Source: Thauera propionica
Lineage (GTDB): Bacteria; Pseudomonadota; Gammaproteobacteria; Burkholderiales; Rhodocyclaceae
Length of the DNA: 64,000 bases
Direction of reading: 5' to 3'
NCBI RefSeq assembly: GCF_002245655.1
Contig: NZ_NOIH01000008.1
Coordinates: 62,001 to 126,000, forward strand
The notes under the pieces were generated by a model. That model saw only the letters and a program-made list of their open reading frames with translations, searched no databases and was not told where the DNA came from. Position 1 is the first letter of the stretch. Each line of letters opens with the position of its first letter. A program made the translations under genes and the position numbers. This document shows, one piece after another, positions 54,104-64,000 of the stretch.

Positions 54104-54127
54104 TCGCGGGCGGGGCATGGCCGCTCC

Positions 54128-54610
54128 ATGCACTTCCCGCTGACAATCGCGCTGCGTCCTTCGCGGCGCGTCATGGCGTCAATCCTGGCCCTGCACGTCG
54201 GGGCCGGATTGGCGCTTTTTCATGTTCCGGCGCTGTCGCTCGCGCGGGGTGCGTTGCTCTCGATGTCGACCTTGGCGCCTCTCGCGGCGTGGGGCGCGGT
54301 GCTTTTGTCCCTCGTTCTCGCGCTGCGGGCCGAGCTGGCCAAGCGCGGCGTGGTGCTGACGCTGCACGGCAACGGCCTGCTCAGTCACGGGGAGGGGGCG
54401 ATCTCGCGTTCATTCGCGCTCGCCGACGGCCATGTCGATCTCGGTTGGGCCGTGTGGCTCCCGCTCGCAGAGGAGCAAATCGGCGTACGGAGGGGCAGCA
54501 GTTGGTTTGGCTCGCGCCTGATGCTGACGCGGGCGAATCTCCCTGAGTCGCAGTGGCGGCCGTTGCGGATATGGATCCGCCACAAGGCCGCCCCGGTCGA
54601 CGAGGGCTGA
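54128..54610 (+). CDS. YgfX/CptA-like membrane protein
   Basis: A 160-residue protein with two transmembrane helices at about residues 15-35 and 45-68, a basic N-terminus (LRPSRRVMA), and a soluble strand-rich C-terminal part with WLPLAEEQI and GSRLMLTRANLPESQWRPLRIWI, shown in part by SRLMLTRANLP. Layout and the LxPSRR opening resemble the YgfX family, in E. coli linked to cell division or membrane protein regulation and paired with SdhE. SdhE is not here; in many Betaproteobacteria the family member sits between fabF and nadB or rpoE. Family assignment is moderate. Confidence 0.65.
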   Translation: MHFPLTIALRPSRRVMASILALHVGAGLALFHVPALSLARGALLSMSTLAPLAAWGAVLLSLVLALRAELAKRGVVLTLHGNGLLSHGEGAISRSFALADGHVDLGWAVWLPLAEEQIGVRRGSSWFGSRLMLTRANLPESQWRPLRIWIRHKAAPVDEG

Positions 54611-54614
54611 GGGC

Positions 54615-56210
54615 TCAGCGACGTTCGCGTTTGCGCCGCGGGCGCAGAATCGTTTCGCGGGCGCGCGGGAGCAGGTCGGGAAAGTCGCGCGAGTGGTGCA
54701 GGCCGCGGCTTTCCTTGCGCTTGAGTGCGCAGGCGACGATGAGGTCGGCTGTGACGACGAGGTTGCGCAACTCGATCAGGTCGTTGCTGACACGGAAGTT
54801 CGAGTAGAACTCGTGGATCTCGCGCGCCAGGAGCCGGATGCGATGCTGGGCGCGCTTGAGGCGCTTGGTGGTGCGTACGATGCCGACGTAGTCCCACATG
54901 GCGCGTCGCAGCTCGGCCCAGTTGTGCGAAATGACGACTTCCTCGTCGGCATCGGTCACGCGGCTTTCATCCCAGTCGGGCAGCGCGGGCGGCGATTGTC
55001 GCGGCTTGGCGAGGATGTCCTGTGCCGCGGCCTCACCGAACACGAGGCATTCGAGAAGCGAATTGCTGGCGAGGCGGTTGGCGCCGTGCAGGCCGGTAAA
55101 GGCGGATTCACCGACGGAGTACAAGCCGGGCACGTCGGTGCGGGCCGCAAGGTCGGTGACGATGCCCCCGCAGGAATAGTGCGCCGCCGGCACGACAGGG
55201 ATTGGTTCCTTGGTGATGTCGATCCCCAGTTCCAGGCAGCGTGCGTGGATGTTCGGGAAATGCGAGCGCAGCCAGTCGGCCGGCTTGTGACTGATGTCGA
55301 GATACACGCAGTCGATGCCGCGCTTCTTCATCTCGAAGTCGATCGCGCGCGCGACGATGTCGCGTGGGGCGAGTTCCTCGCGCGGGTCGTGCTCGGGCAT
55401 GAAGCGGGTGCCGTCCGGGAGCTTCAGCAGTCCGCCTTCACCACGCACGGCTTCGGAGATCAGGAAGGACTTCGCCTGCGGGTGATACAGGCAGGTGGGG
55501 TGGAACTGGATGAACTCCATGTTCGCGACCCGGCAGCCAGCGCGCCAGGCCATTGCCACGCCATCCCCGGTGGCGACGTCCGGATTCGTCGTGTACAGGT
55601 AGACCTTGCCGGTGCCGCCGGTGGCGAGTACCGTGTTGCGGGCCGCGAAAGTCACGACCTTGTCGGTCTTGATGTCGAGCACGTACGCGCCGAGGCATCC
55701 CGCCCCCGCTTGTCCGACCTTGTCGCCGAGCACCAGGTCGATGGCGATGTGGTGCTCGTAGATGTCGATGTTCGGATGCGCACGCACCTGTGCCGAGAGG
55801 GTGGTCTGTACCGCGGCCCCGGTCGCGTCGGCGGCATGAATGATGCGCCGGTGCGAGTGGCCGCCCTCGCGGGTGAGGTGGTAGCCGAGTTGGGAGTCGG
55901 CCTCGCGCGTGAAGGGTACGCCGCGGTCGATCAGCCATTCGATGGCGCGCTTGCCGTTCTCGACGACGAAGCGCGTGGCAACCGGGTCACACAAGCCCGC
56001 GCCGGCGGTGAAGGTGTCCTGGATGTGCGCCTCGACGCTGTCGGTGGTGTCGAGGACCGCGGCGATGCCCCCCTGCGCCCAGTTGCTTGCGCTGTCGGAG
56101 AGCTCGCGCTTGGTGACGAGGGCGACCTTGAGGCATTCCGCAAGCCGCAGAGCCATCGATTGCCCCGCGGCGCCGCTGCCAAGAATGAGTACGTCGTACT
56201 GTTTCAGCAA
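54615..56210 (-). CDS. nadB: L-aspartate oxidase NadB
   Basis: A 531-residue FAD flavoprotein oxidising aspartate to iminoaspartate, first step of de novo NAD synthesis. The FAD motif [14 protein letters not shown] lies at residues 7-20, with [29 protein letters not shown] and [11 protein letters not shown] as catalytic and FAD-binding parts and a helical C-terminal domain. I place the start at TTG (reading [13 protein letters not shown]), preceded by AGGG at seven bases, since a TATATT -10 lies only 32 bases further upstream and the longer frame with ATG at 56312 would begin before that promoter. It converges with the YgfX-like gene, four bases apart. Confidence 0.93.
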   Translation of the reverse strand: MLKQYDVLILGSGAAGQSMALRLAECLKVALVTKRELSDSASNWAQGGIAAVLDTTDSVEAHIQDTFTAGAGLCDPVATRFVVENGKRAIEWLIDRGVPFTREADSQLGYHLTREGGHSHRRIIHAADATGAAVQTTLSAQVRAHPNIDIYEHHIAIDLVLGDKVGQAGAGCLGAYVLDIKTDKVVTFAARNTVLATGGTGKVYLYTTNPDVATGDGVAMAWRAGCRVANMEFIQFHPTCLYHPQAKSFLISEAVRGEGGLLKLPDGTRFMPEHDPREELAPRDIVARAIDFEMKKRGIDCVYLDISHKPADWLRSHFPNIHARCLELGIDITKEPIPVVPAAHYSCGGIVTDLAARTDVPGLYSVGESAFTGLHGANRLASNSLLECLVFGEAAAQDILAKPRQSPPALPDWDESRVTDADEEVVISHNWAELRRAMWDYVGIVRTTKRLKRAQHRIRLLAREIHEFYSNFRVSNDLIELRNLVVTADLIVACALKRKESRGLHHSRDFPDLLPRARETILRPRRKRERR

Positions 56211-56241
56211 GATGTCGCCCTGGCTCGTGAGAAAGGGCAAA

Positions 56242-56247
56242 AATATA
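56242..56247 (-). promoter_or_regulatory. Candidate -10 of nadB
   Basis: TATATT on the minus strand lies 32 bases before the proposed nadB TTG start. No clear -35 is visible at the correct spacing. If used, the message starts near 56235 and the leader is about 25 bases. Confidence 0.35.
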
Positions 56248-56396
56248 GCACGCACGCACGCGCTTACGGGACTGTGGCCGGGGCCGGGAGGATTGTTGAC
56301 TTTGAGGCACAAGACCTTGCCGGCGTATGAACTAATCGCACAGGGTCGTGTCTGTGCCTGTGTCTTCCGCTTCTGGTGAGTGCAGGGGTGCTCGCA

Positions 56397-56402
56397 TATA
56401 AT
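56397..56402 (+). promoter_or_regulatory. Candidate -10 of rpoE
   Basis: A perfect TATAAT lies 46 bases before the rpoE ATG, in the gap between divergent nadB and rpoE. The -35 is weak, so it may depend on an activator. I saw no GAACTT-type sigma-E box. Confidence 0.45.
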
Positions 56403-56447
56403 CCGGACGCTTTGTCATTTTGAATTTCCGGAAAGTACGAACACTCC

Positions 56448-57047
56448 ATGACCGATCGTGAAATCGATCAGCAACTCGTCGAGCGCGTGCAGCGCGGCGA
56501 CAAGCAGGCTTTCGGCTTGCTGGTATCCAAGTACCAGCGCAAGCTGAATCGCCTGCTGTCCAGACTGATCCGCGATTCAGCCGAGGTCGAAGACGTGGCG
56601 CAGGAAACCTTCATCAAGGCTTACCGTGCGCTGGGTTCGTTCCGTGGGGACAGTGCGTTCTACACGTGGTTGTACCGGATCGGTATCAACACCGCGAAGA
56701 ACTACCTCGTCTCCCAGGGAAGAAGGGCGCCGACTTCGACGAGTTTCGACTCGGAAGAAGCGGAAACCTTCGAAGACGGTGACCAGTTGCGCGACATCAA
56801 CACGCCCGAGCGGCTTCTGATGACGCGACAGATTGGTGAAACCGTCGACGATGCGATGGCAGCTCTACCCGAGGAGCTGCGGACTGCCATCATGTTGCGC
56901 GAGCTGGAAGGCCTCAGTTACGAGGAGATCGCCAACATCATGGAGTGCCCGATCGGTACGGTGCGCTCGCGGATCTTCCGCGCGCGTGAAGCGATTGCAG
57001 AGCGCCTGCGGCCGTTGCTGGATACGGCGCCGGACAAACGTTGGTAG
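56448..57047 (+). CDS. rpoE: RNA polymerase sigma factor RpoE/AlgU
   Basis: A 199-residue ECF sigma factor for envelope stress. Region 2 (about residues 20-95) has YQRKLNRLLSRLIRDSAEVEDVAQETFIKAYRAL in part as VAQETFIKAYRALGSFRG and FYTWLYRIGINTAKNYL; region 4 (about 130-190) has LPEELRTAIMLRELEGLSYEEIAN and PIGTVRSRIFRAREAIAE. It heads an operon with its anti-sigma RseA/MucA, RseB/MucB, RseC/MucC and protease MucD, eight bases before rseA. A perfect TATAAT lies in its leader. Confidence 0.97.
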   Translation: MTDREIDQQLVERVQRGDKQAFGLLVSKYQRKLNRLLSRLIRDSAEVEDVAQETFIKAYRALGSFRGDSAFYTWLYRIGINTAKNYLVSQGRRAPTSTSFDSEEAETFEDGDQLRDINTPERLLMTRQIGETVDDAMAALPEELRTAIMLRELEGLSYEEIANIMECPIGTVRSRIFRAREAIAERLRPLLDTAPDKRW

Positions 57048-57055
57048 GTGTAGGC

Positions 57056-57613
57056 ATGAAGGACAAACTCTCGGCCCTGATCGATGGCGATCTCGACGAA
57101 CAGGCGATGCGACCGATTTTCGAAGGCTTGCGCCGGGACGAGGCGCTGCGTCGCGACTGGGATGCGTACTGCCTGATTGGCGATGTCATTCGGGGTGAGC
57201 GAACCGGCTCCGTCAGCTTTGTCGATCGCGTCATGTCGGGGCTGGAAGACGAGCCCACGGTGTTTGCACCGGTCGCTCTCGCCAGCAGCGCGGCACGCAG
57301 CGGCCTCTGGCACAAGCTGATGCCGATTGCGGCTTCGGTGATGGGTGTTGCAGCTGTCGGACTGGTGGCCGCCACCCTTTATTCGCAGGACGATCCGGTG
57401 CCTGCGACGATTGCCGTGCAACGGGTTGCCGCGCCCCCGATTGTCGCCAACAGCGCCCAATCCGCCGTTGTGGTTTCGCGCGTTCAGGCGCTGGTCGACG
57501 ATCCGCTGCGCGAGTACGTGTTCGCCCATCAGGGCGTCAGCGGTGGCCCGATGCCGACCGCGGTACAGTATGTCAGAACCGTTTCGGCGCAGCCCGAGGG
57601 CACGGGTCGATGA
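57056..57613 (+). CDS. rseA: Anti-sigma-E factor RseA/MucA
   Basis: A 185-residue single-pass membrane anti-sigma factor. The N-terminal cytoplasmic domain (MKDKLSALIDGDLDEQAM; DWDAYCLIGDVIRGE) binds sigma-E; a transmembrane helix lies at about residues 90-112 (LMPIAASVMGVAAVGLVAA); the remainder is periplasmic, bound by RseB and cleaved by DegS-type protease on stress. The ATG chosen follows a TAGGTGTAGG ribosome site; an upstream in-frame Met adds only five residues. Its stop overlaps the rseB start. Confidence 0.9.
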   Translation: MKDKLSALIDGDLDEQAMRPIFEGLRRDEALRRDWDAYCLIGDVIRGERTGSVSFVDRVMSGLEDEPTVFAPVALASSAARSGLWHKLMPIAASVMGVAAVGLVAATLYSQDDPVPATIAVQRVAAPPIVANSAQSAVVVSRVQALVDDPLREYVFAHQGVSGGPMPTAVQYVRTVSAQPEGTGR

Positions 57614-58578
57614 GGGGTTTCGCGGCAGTTCTGGGAGTATGCGCGGCCCTGTTGCACGGGGCCGCGATCGCCGAGGCGCCGGCCGACCCCCTGGCCTGGA
57701 TGGGGCGGATCGCAACGGCCGGGCAACGGCTCAATTACGTTGGGACGTTCATGTATCAGTCGGGCGGCCACGTCGAGACCTCCCGCATTGCGCATCGTGT
57801 CGATGCCAGTGGTGAGTATGAGCGGCTTGAGGTGCTGGACGGTAGTCCGCGAGAAGTCATCCGCACGGGCAGCGAGGTCCGCTGCGTGCTGCCCGATCAG
57901 CGCACCGTGATCATCGATGAATCCGCCGGCCGCAGGGCTTTTCCCGCTCGTTTGCCGCTGTCGCCGGTCGGGCTGGCCGAGAGCTACCGCATCCGCAAGG
58001 GAGAGGTCAGTCGTGTCGCCGGGCTCGAGGCCCAGGCGTTGATTCTCGAGCCGCGCGACGACCTGCGCTACGGTCATACGCTGTGGGCCGAGTTGCAGTC
58101 GGGATTGTTGTTGAAGGCGCGTACGGTCAACGAGGCGGGGCAGGTCATCGAGCAGTTCGCCTTCAGCGATGTGCGCATCGGTGGCGATGTGGACGCCCAG
58201 TTGCTGAAGCCGCGCTTCGACGATGTTGACGGCTGGCGTGTCGTCAATGCCCGGGGCAGCGAACTCTCCAAGGCCGATAGCGGCTGGACGGTGGCGTCGG
58301 CGCCACAAGGCTACGCGCTGACTTCGGTGATGCGCAGGCCGCTGGGCCCCGAGCGCGGGCAGGCCGTTCATATGGTTTTCAGCGATGGGTTGGCCTCGGT
58401 GTCGGTGTTCATCGAGCCGCTCAACGATGGCGTGCAGGTCGGACTCGGTCCCCTGGCCAGTGGTGCCATCAATATCTACAAACGTTCGGTCAATGGTCAT
58501 CTGGTCACGGCGCTTGGTGAGGTGCCCGAGCGTGCGGTCAAGCTCATCGGCGACGCGATCCTGCCCGCGGGTCAGTGA
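57610..58578 (+). CDS. rseB: Sigma-E regulatory protein RseB/MucB
   Basis: A 322-residue periplasmic protein with a signal peptide (residues 1-21, cleavage near AIA|EAPAD). It senses mislocalised lipoproteins or LPS and shields RseA from cleavage. The N-terminal LolA-like domain (PLAWMGRIATAGQRLNYVGTFMYQSGG, in part LNYVGTFMYQSGGHVETSRI) and a smaller C-terminal domain from about residue 215 match the family. It overlaps both neighbours: ATGA with rseA and TGATG with rseC, so the operon is translationally coupled. Confidence 0.93.
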   Translation: MRGFAAVLGVCAALLHGAAIAEAPADPLAWMGRIATAGQRLNYVGTFMYQSGGHVETSRIAHRVDASGEYERLEVLDGSPREVIRTGSEVRCVLPDQRTVIIDESAGRRAFPARLPLSPVGLAESYRIRKGEVSRVAGLEAQALILEPRDDLRYGHTLWAELQSGLLLKARTVNEAGQVIEQFAFSDVRIGGDVDAQLLKPRFDDVDGWRVVNARGSELSKADSGWTVASAPQGYALTSVMRRPLGPERGQAVHMVFSDGLASVSVFIEPLNDGVQVGLGPLASGAINIYKRSVNGHLVTALGEVPERAVKLIGDAILPAGQ

Positions 58579-59045
58579 TGCAGGCACATGCACAAGTGCT
58601 GCAGGTGGAGCCCGGGCGCGTGCGCCTGCGCGTTGCCGAAGCGGGCGGCGGCTGCGGTCGCTGTGATGAGCCCGGTGGGTGCCGTTCGGTCCAGATCACG
58701 CAGGCTTTCGGACCCGCCAAGGCGGAGTTCTGGCTGCCGAGTGAGTTGATGCTGGTGCCCGGCGATCGGGTGCTGGTCGACATTCCTGATGGTGGGCCCC
58801 TCAAGGCCGCCATGGCGAGCTACGGCCTGGGTGCCGTGCTGCTTCTGCTTGGGGCAGGCGCAGGTGCGGCGCTCGGCGGTGAAGCTGCGGTCGACGCTGC
58901 GGCGGCAATCGGCGGCGCACTGGGGCTTGCGCTTGCGTACGGCCTGAATCGTCTGCTGTTTCGCAGCCGCAACTGGCGCGCCCAGCTCACGATGAAGCTC
59001 GCGCCCGAGGCAACCTGCCTCCACTCGTTCGAGGAAACGCGATGA
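58578..59045 (+). CDS. rseC: SoxR-reducing/sigma-E regulatory protein RseC/MucC
   Basis: A 155-residue inner-membrane protein. The N-terminal part contains CGRCDEPGGC, a cysteine-rich segment of the RseC family, followed by two transmembrane helices at about residues 75-95 and 100-120 and a short C-terminal tail. E. coli RseC has a small positive effect on sigma-E and is tied to SoxR reduction. The ATG overlaps the rseB stop (TGATG) and the stop overlaps the mucD start. Confidence 0.87.
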   Translation: MQAHAQVLQVEPGRVRLRVAEAGGGCGRCDEPGGCRSVQITQAFGPAKAEFWLPSELMLVPGDRVLVDIPDGGPLKAAMASYGLGAVLLLLGAGAGAALGGEAAVDAAAAIGGALGLALAYGLNRLLFRSRNWRAQLTMKLAPEATCLHSFEETR

Positions 59046-60457
59046 CTCTTCCCTTCATGCGACGGCTGTGGGTCGTCGTCGCGCTCCTGCTTTGGATTCC
59101 GGCCGCGATCGCCGCGTCGTTGCCCGATTTCACCGCGCTGGTGGAGCGGCAGGGTGCAGCCGTGGTAAACATCAGCACCACGCAGGAGCGCAACGAGAAG
59201 ACGCAGCTGCCCTTTCCGAACTTCGACGAGTCGGACCCGATGTTCGACTTCTTTCGCAAGTTCATTCCCAAACACCCGGAGTTTCCCGGCTCCGATCCGG
59301 ACAATCAGTCGCTGGGCTCGGGTTTCATCATCAGCGATGATGGCTACATCCTGACCAATGCGCATGTGGTGGAGGAGGCCGAGGAGATTCTCGTGCGGCT
59401 CGCCGACAAGCGCGAATTCAGCGCGCGTGTCATCGGTGCGGATGTGCGCAGCGACGTCGCGCTGATCAAGATCGAGGCCGCAGGACTGCCGCGTGTGACG
59501 CTGGGCGATCCGGAACGGCTGAAGGTCGGCGAATGGGTCGTCGCGATCGGTTCGCCGTTCGGCTTCGATCAGTCGGTGACGGCGGGGATCGTCAGTGCGA
59601 AGGGGCGCTCGTTGCCGGACGAGAACTTCGTGCCATTCATTCAGACCGACGTGGCGATCAATCCGGGCAACTCGGGTGGTCCGCTCTTCAACCTGAAGGG
59701 CGAGGTGGTCGGCATCAACTCGCAGATCTACAGCCGCACCGGTGGCTTCATGGGCCTGTCGTTCGCGATTCCGATTGACGTGGCAATGGATGTGCAGCAG
59801 CAATTGCGGACGAAGGGACGCGTGCAGCGTGGCCGTATCGGCGTTGCGATTCAGGAGGTTACGCGCGATCTGGCCGACGGCTTCGGCTTGCCGCGGGCGG
59901 CTGGCGCGCTGGTCAGTTCGGTCGAGCCTGACAGTCCCGCAGCCAAGGGCGGGATCGAGCAGGGCGACGTGATCGTGCGCTTCGCTGGCCGCGAGGTCGG
60001 CGCATCGAACGACCTGCCGCGCATCGTCGCGGCAGTGCAGCCCGGCACGACCGTTCCGGTCGAGGTCTATCGTGGTGGGGCAGCGCTTGGTCTCAAGCTT
60101 ACGGTGGGCGAGTGGCAGGATCCGAAGCAGCCTGCAGTGGCGGGCAATGGTTCGCGCTCGGCGATGCCGCCGAACCGGCTAGGCCTGGTGCTTGCGCCGC
60201 CGACGGCTGCGCAGCGGCGCGATCAGGGCCTGTCCGAAGGGCTCGTGGTGCAGCGTTCGCAAGGGGCGGCTGCGCGCGCCGAGATTCGCCAGGGCGACGT
60301 GGTGCTGGCAGCGGTGGTTGGTGGGCGACAGGTGCGCCTGAACTCGGTGGGCGACTTCGACCGCTTTGTTGGTGGGCTTGAGGGCGGACAGCAGGTGACG
60401 CTGCTGGTTCGGCGTGGCGAGGCGACTTCCTACGTCAGCCTGAGGGCGGGCAAGTGA
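59042..60457 (+). CDS. mucD: Periplasmic serine protease MucD/DegP
   Basis: A 471-residue HtrA-family protease-chaperone with signal peptide (residues 1-22), trypsin-like domain with catalytic His in TNAHVVEEA, Asp in RSDVALIK and Ser in NPGNSGGPLFN, and two PDZ domains (about residues 265-350 and 380-465; RGRIGVAIQEV marks the first). It degrades misfolded envelope proteins and is the terminal gene of the sigma-E operon, as mucD is in pseudomonads. It overlaps rseC by four bases and the next gene by four bases. Confidence 0.95.
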   Translation: MTLPFMRRLWVVVALLLWIPAAIAASLPDFTALVERQGAAVVNISTTQERNEKTQLPFPNFDESDPMFDFFRKFIPKHPEFPGSDPDNQSLGSGFIISDDGYILTNAHVVEEAEEILVRLADKREFSARVIGADVRSDVALIKIEAAGLPRVTLGDPERLKVGEWVVAIGSPFGFDQSVTAGIVSAKGRSLPDENFVPFIQTDVAINPGNSGGPLFNLKGEVVGINSQIYSRTGGFMGLSFAIPIDVAMDVQQQLRTKGRVQRGRIGVAIQEVTRDLADGFGLPRAAGALVSSVEPDSPAAKGGIEQGDVIVRFAGREVGASNDLPRIVAAVQPGTTVPVEVYRGGAALGLKLTVGEWQDPKQPAVAGNGSRSAMPPNRLGLVLAPPTAAQRRDQGLSEGLVVQRSQGAAARAEIRQGDVVLAAVVGGRQVRLNSVGDFDRFVGGLEGGQQVTLLVRRGEATSYVSLRAGK

Positions 60458-60729
60458 TCGCGGTTGCGGGCGCGCGCAGATTCACGGTGCTGAGTCGCGA
60501 GTGGTGCCACCTTTGTCATGACCTGGTCGCCGCGCTCGAGCCGGTCGCAGCCGAGTATGGCTGGGAGATCGAGGTCGTCGATGTTGATCTGCATCCGGAG
60601 CTCGAGGCGCGCTGGGACGAACTGGTGCCGGTGCTGATGCACGGTGACCGCGAGCTGTGCCACTACCACCTCGACGAAGCCGCAGTGCGCGCTTATTGCA
60701 GCGGTTTTCCGCTAGAATCGCGGGCTTGA
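60454..60729 (+). CDS. Glutaredoxin-like thioredoxin-fold protein
   Basis: A 91-residue protein with thioredoxin fold. The redox motif is WCHLCHD (Cys-His-Leu-Cys) near residues 17-23, and the cis-Pro is in ELVPVLMHGD near residue 60. No signal peptide is present, so it acts in the cytoplasm. It matches the DUF836/glutaredoxin-like family; the target is unknown. The start GTG overlaps the mucD stop, implying coupled synthesis. Position between mucD and lepA is seen in other Betaproteobacteria to my knowledge. Confidence 0.85.
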   Translation: MIAVAGARRFTVLSREWCHLCHDLVAALEPVAAEYGWEIEVVDVDLHPELEARWDELVPVLMHGDRELCHYHLDEAAVRAYCSGFPLESRA

Positions 60730-60762
60730 CGAGCCTATCCAGGCGCTTTCCCGAACTCATTC

Positions 60763-60797
60763 CGAAACGGGTGCTGCGAGGCACCCTTTTCGTTTCG
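60763..60797 (+). terminator. Attenuator-like hairpin in the lepA leader
   Basis: GGGTGC and GCACCC (60769-60774, 60781-60786) form a stem with loop TGCGAG followed by TTTTCGTTT, a weak intrinsic terminator. An outer pairing CGAAAC/GTTTCG (60763-60768 with 60792-60797) extends the structure to the base next to the lepA ATG. Confidence 0.55.
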
Positions 60798-60798
60798 C

Positions 60799-62595
<1,797 letters not shown>

Positions 62596-62605
62596 CGGAC
62601 AACGC

Positions 62606-63394
62606 ATGAACTTTGCCCTGATCCTTTTCCTGCTGCTCGTCGCTACCGGCGTGCTGTGGTTCTTCGACCGCTTTCACGCGCGCAAGCGACGCCCGTCCCA
62701 CGCGCCGGCGCCGTGGTGGGTGGAGTACGGTGCGAGCTTCTTCCCGGTCATCGTGATCGTGTTCGGCCTGCGCTCCTTCGTGGTCGAGCCGTTCAAGATT
62801 CCTTCGGGCTCGATGATCCCGACCCTGCTGGTGGGCGACTTCATCCTCGTCAACAAGTGGACCTACGGCATCCGGCTGCCGGTGATCAACAGGAAGGTCA
62901 TCGAGGTGAACCTGCCCAGGCGCGGCGACGTGATGGTGTTCCGCTATCCTGCCGATCCGTCGCTCGATTACATCAAGCGGGTGGTGGGGCTGCCGGGCGA
63001 CCGTGTCGAGTATCGCAACAAGCGCCTTACGATCAACGGCGAGGCCGTCGCCATCGCCGAGGCCGGCACTTACCTGCACCCCGATCGCCTCTACTATTCG
63101 CCGCAGTACACCGAGAAGCTCGGCGAGGTCGAGCACGCGGTGCTGATCGAACGCGATGCGCCGGCCTTCGTGCCGCAGGTGATGAACTTCCCGTTCCGTG
63201 AAAACTGCACTTACACCAGCGCCGGCGTTGCGTGTACCGTTCCGGATGGGCATTACTTTGTCATGGGTGACAATCGTGATGCCAGCAGCGACAGCCGGGT
63301 GTGGGGTTTCGTGCCGGAAGAGAACATCGTCGGCAAGGCCTTCTTCATCTGGTTCAATTTCAACGACATGAAGCGCATCGGCAGCTTTCACTGA
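62606..63394 (+). CDS. lepB: Signal peptidase I
   Basis: A 262-residue membrane protease removing signal peptides. Two transmembrane segments lie at residues 2-22 and 48-65; the catalytic Ser is in EPFKIPSGSMIPTLL near residue 73 and the Lys in LDYIKRVVGLPGDRVE near residue 128; the C-terminal GDNRDASSDSRVWGFV motif is intact. It follows lepA, the classic lepA-lepB operon, and precedes a DUF4845 gene by 17 bases. Confidence 0.96.
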   Translation: MNFALILFLLLVATGVLWFFDRFHARKRRPSHAPAPWWVEYGASFFPVIVIVFGLRSFVVEPFKIPSGSMIPTLLVGDFILVNKWTYGIRLPVINRKVIEVNLPRRGDVMVFRYPADPSLDYIKRVVGLPGDRVEYRNKRLTINGEAVAIAEAGTYLHPDRLYYSPQYTEKLGEVEHAVLIERDAPAFVPQVMNFPFRENCTYTSAGVACTVPDGHYFVMGDNRDASSDSRVWGFVPEENIVGKAFFIWFNFNDMKRIGSFH

Positions 63395-63411
63395 CGTTCG
63401 GGGGAAGATAG

Positions 63412-63774
63412 ATGAACCACAGGCAACAAAAGGGCGTGACCCTCATCAGCGTGCTCATCGTGGGCGCGTTCGCGGCAATGGCGATACTTGTGGGCTTCCG
63501 CAGCGTACCCGCGGTCACCGAGTACATGGCGTTGGAGCGCATCGTCAGTGCGCTGGCGAAGGAAGGTGATGACGGCGCGTCGGTCAGCCAGATTCGCAGC
63601 AGCTTCAGCCGCCGCGCCGATGTCGACAACGTGACTTCGGTGCAGGGTGCGGACCTCTTCATCGAGAAGGTGAGCGGTCGTACGCTGGTCGAGGTCGAGT
63701 ACGAGCGTCGCGTGCCTCTTTTCGCCAACGTCAGCCTGGTGATCGATTTCCACGCCACCAGCGAGGGGCGTTGA
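63412..63774 (+). CDS. DUF4845 membrane protein
   Basis: A 120-residue protein with one N-terminal transmembrane helix (residues 9-28, after [12 protein letters not shown]) resembling a pilin-type leader, and a soluble remainder with [15 protein letters not shown] and [22 protein letters not shown], in part [16 protein letters not shown]. It matches the DUF4845 family, widely found between lepB and rnc in Betaproteobacteria and Gammaproteobacteria. Function is unknown; the leader suggests insertion in the inner membrane. Confidence 0.87.
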   Translation: MNHRQQKGVTLISVLIVGAFAAMAILVGFRSVPAVTEYMALERIVSALAKEGDDGASVSQIRSSFSRRADVDNVTSVQGADLFIEKVSGRTLVEVEYERRVPLFANVSLVIDFHATSEGR

Positions 63775-63778
63775 GCCG

Positions 63779-64000
63779 ATGTCGCTTGACCGCCTGCAGG
63801 ACAGGCTCGGGCATCGGTTCCGTGATGCCGGCCTGCTCAACGAGGCGCTGACGCACCGCAGTTTCGGTCAGCCGAACAACGAACGCTTCGAGTTTCTCGG
63901 CGACAGCATCCTCAACTGCGTGATGTCGATCGCGCTGTTCGGCCGCTTCGGTCAGCTGCGTGAAGGTGAGCTGTCGCGCGTGCGGGCCTCGCTGGTCCGC
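63779..64000 (+). CDS. rnc: Ribonuclease III, N-terminal part (cut by the window edge)
   Basis: The first 74 codons of RNase III, which cuts double-stranded RNA in rRNA maturation. Seen are [20 protein letters not shown], in particular the nuclease signature [11 protein letters not shown] with the catalytic Glu and Asp. The gene continues beyond the window. It starts four bases after the DUF4845 stop and follows lepB, the typical lepB-rnc order. Confidence 0.95.
   Translation, partial: MSLDRLQDRLGHRFRDAGLLNEALTHRSFGQPNNERFEFLGDSILNCVMSIALFGRFGQLREGELSRVRASLVR

Overview
The window is chromosomal DNA of a GC-rich Betaproteobacterium, most likely order Rhodocyclales (Thauera/Azoarcus/Aromatoleum-like). 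This is inferred from gene content and order (rpmF-plsX-fabH-fabD-fabG-acpP-fabF, rpoE-mucABCD-lepA-lepB-rnc, rne back to back with rluC, fpr back to back with a FinR-like regulator) and from protein style, not from a database search. Coding density is high. I see no prophage, insertion sequence, CRISPR array or rRNA operon.

Layout. 0-13.5 kb holds mostly unlinked housekeeping genes: a YejK-type nucleoid protein, a probable outer-membrane protein, EttA, a glutathione peroxidase, Fpr with its LysR regulator, an M20 amidohydrolase, a large FtsX-type permease, RmuC and PurT. A likely 3'-UTR small RNA with anti-Shine-Dalgarno motifs lies beside the outer-membrane gene. 13.5-19.6 kb is a minus-strand envelope-modification array: alkaline-phosphatase-superfamily membrane protein, response regulator, histidine kinase, EptA-type phosphoethanolamine transferase and PAP2 phosphatase. 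19.7-28.0 kb is the most unusual part: a creatininase-family hydrolase, a RibBA-like GTP cyclohydrolase II, a stand-alone RibD-type reductase, a 6-pyruvoyltetrahydropterin-synthase-like protein lacking the usual catalytic residues, a zinc-less medium-chain dehydrogenase, a glycosyltransferase-methyltransferase fusion, an LPG-synthase-type membrane protein and a CDP-alcohol phosphatidyltransferase. Together they look like an uncharacterised pathway joining GTP-derived (pyrimidine or pterin) chemistry to a glycosylated or lipid-linked product.

28-35.7 kb carries YceI, MoaA, a Lon-like protease, a small membrane/2H-phosphoesterase/LysE operon and an Old Yellow Enzyme reductase. 35.7-37.3 kb is a decayed patch with a histidine-kinase remnant and a shortened NERD protein, ending at two identical tRNA-Asn genes. 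37.4-47.9 kb has an aromatic/aspartate aminotransferase, UvrB, a low-molecular-weight phosphatase, RNase E, RluC, a HAD phosphatase, a tetrapyrrole-methylase-family enzyme and a Maf/YceF protein.

47.9-54.1 kb is the yceD-rpmF-plsX-fab lipid-synthesis cluster, followed by a YgfX-like protein and NadB. From 56.4 kb to the right edge, rpoE, its anti-sigma system, MucD, a thioredoxin-fold protein, LepA, signal peptidase I, a DUF4845 protein and the start of RNase III form one uninterrupted co-directional array coupling envelope stress response, secretion and translation.
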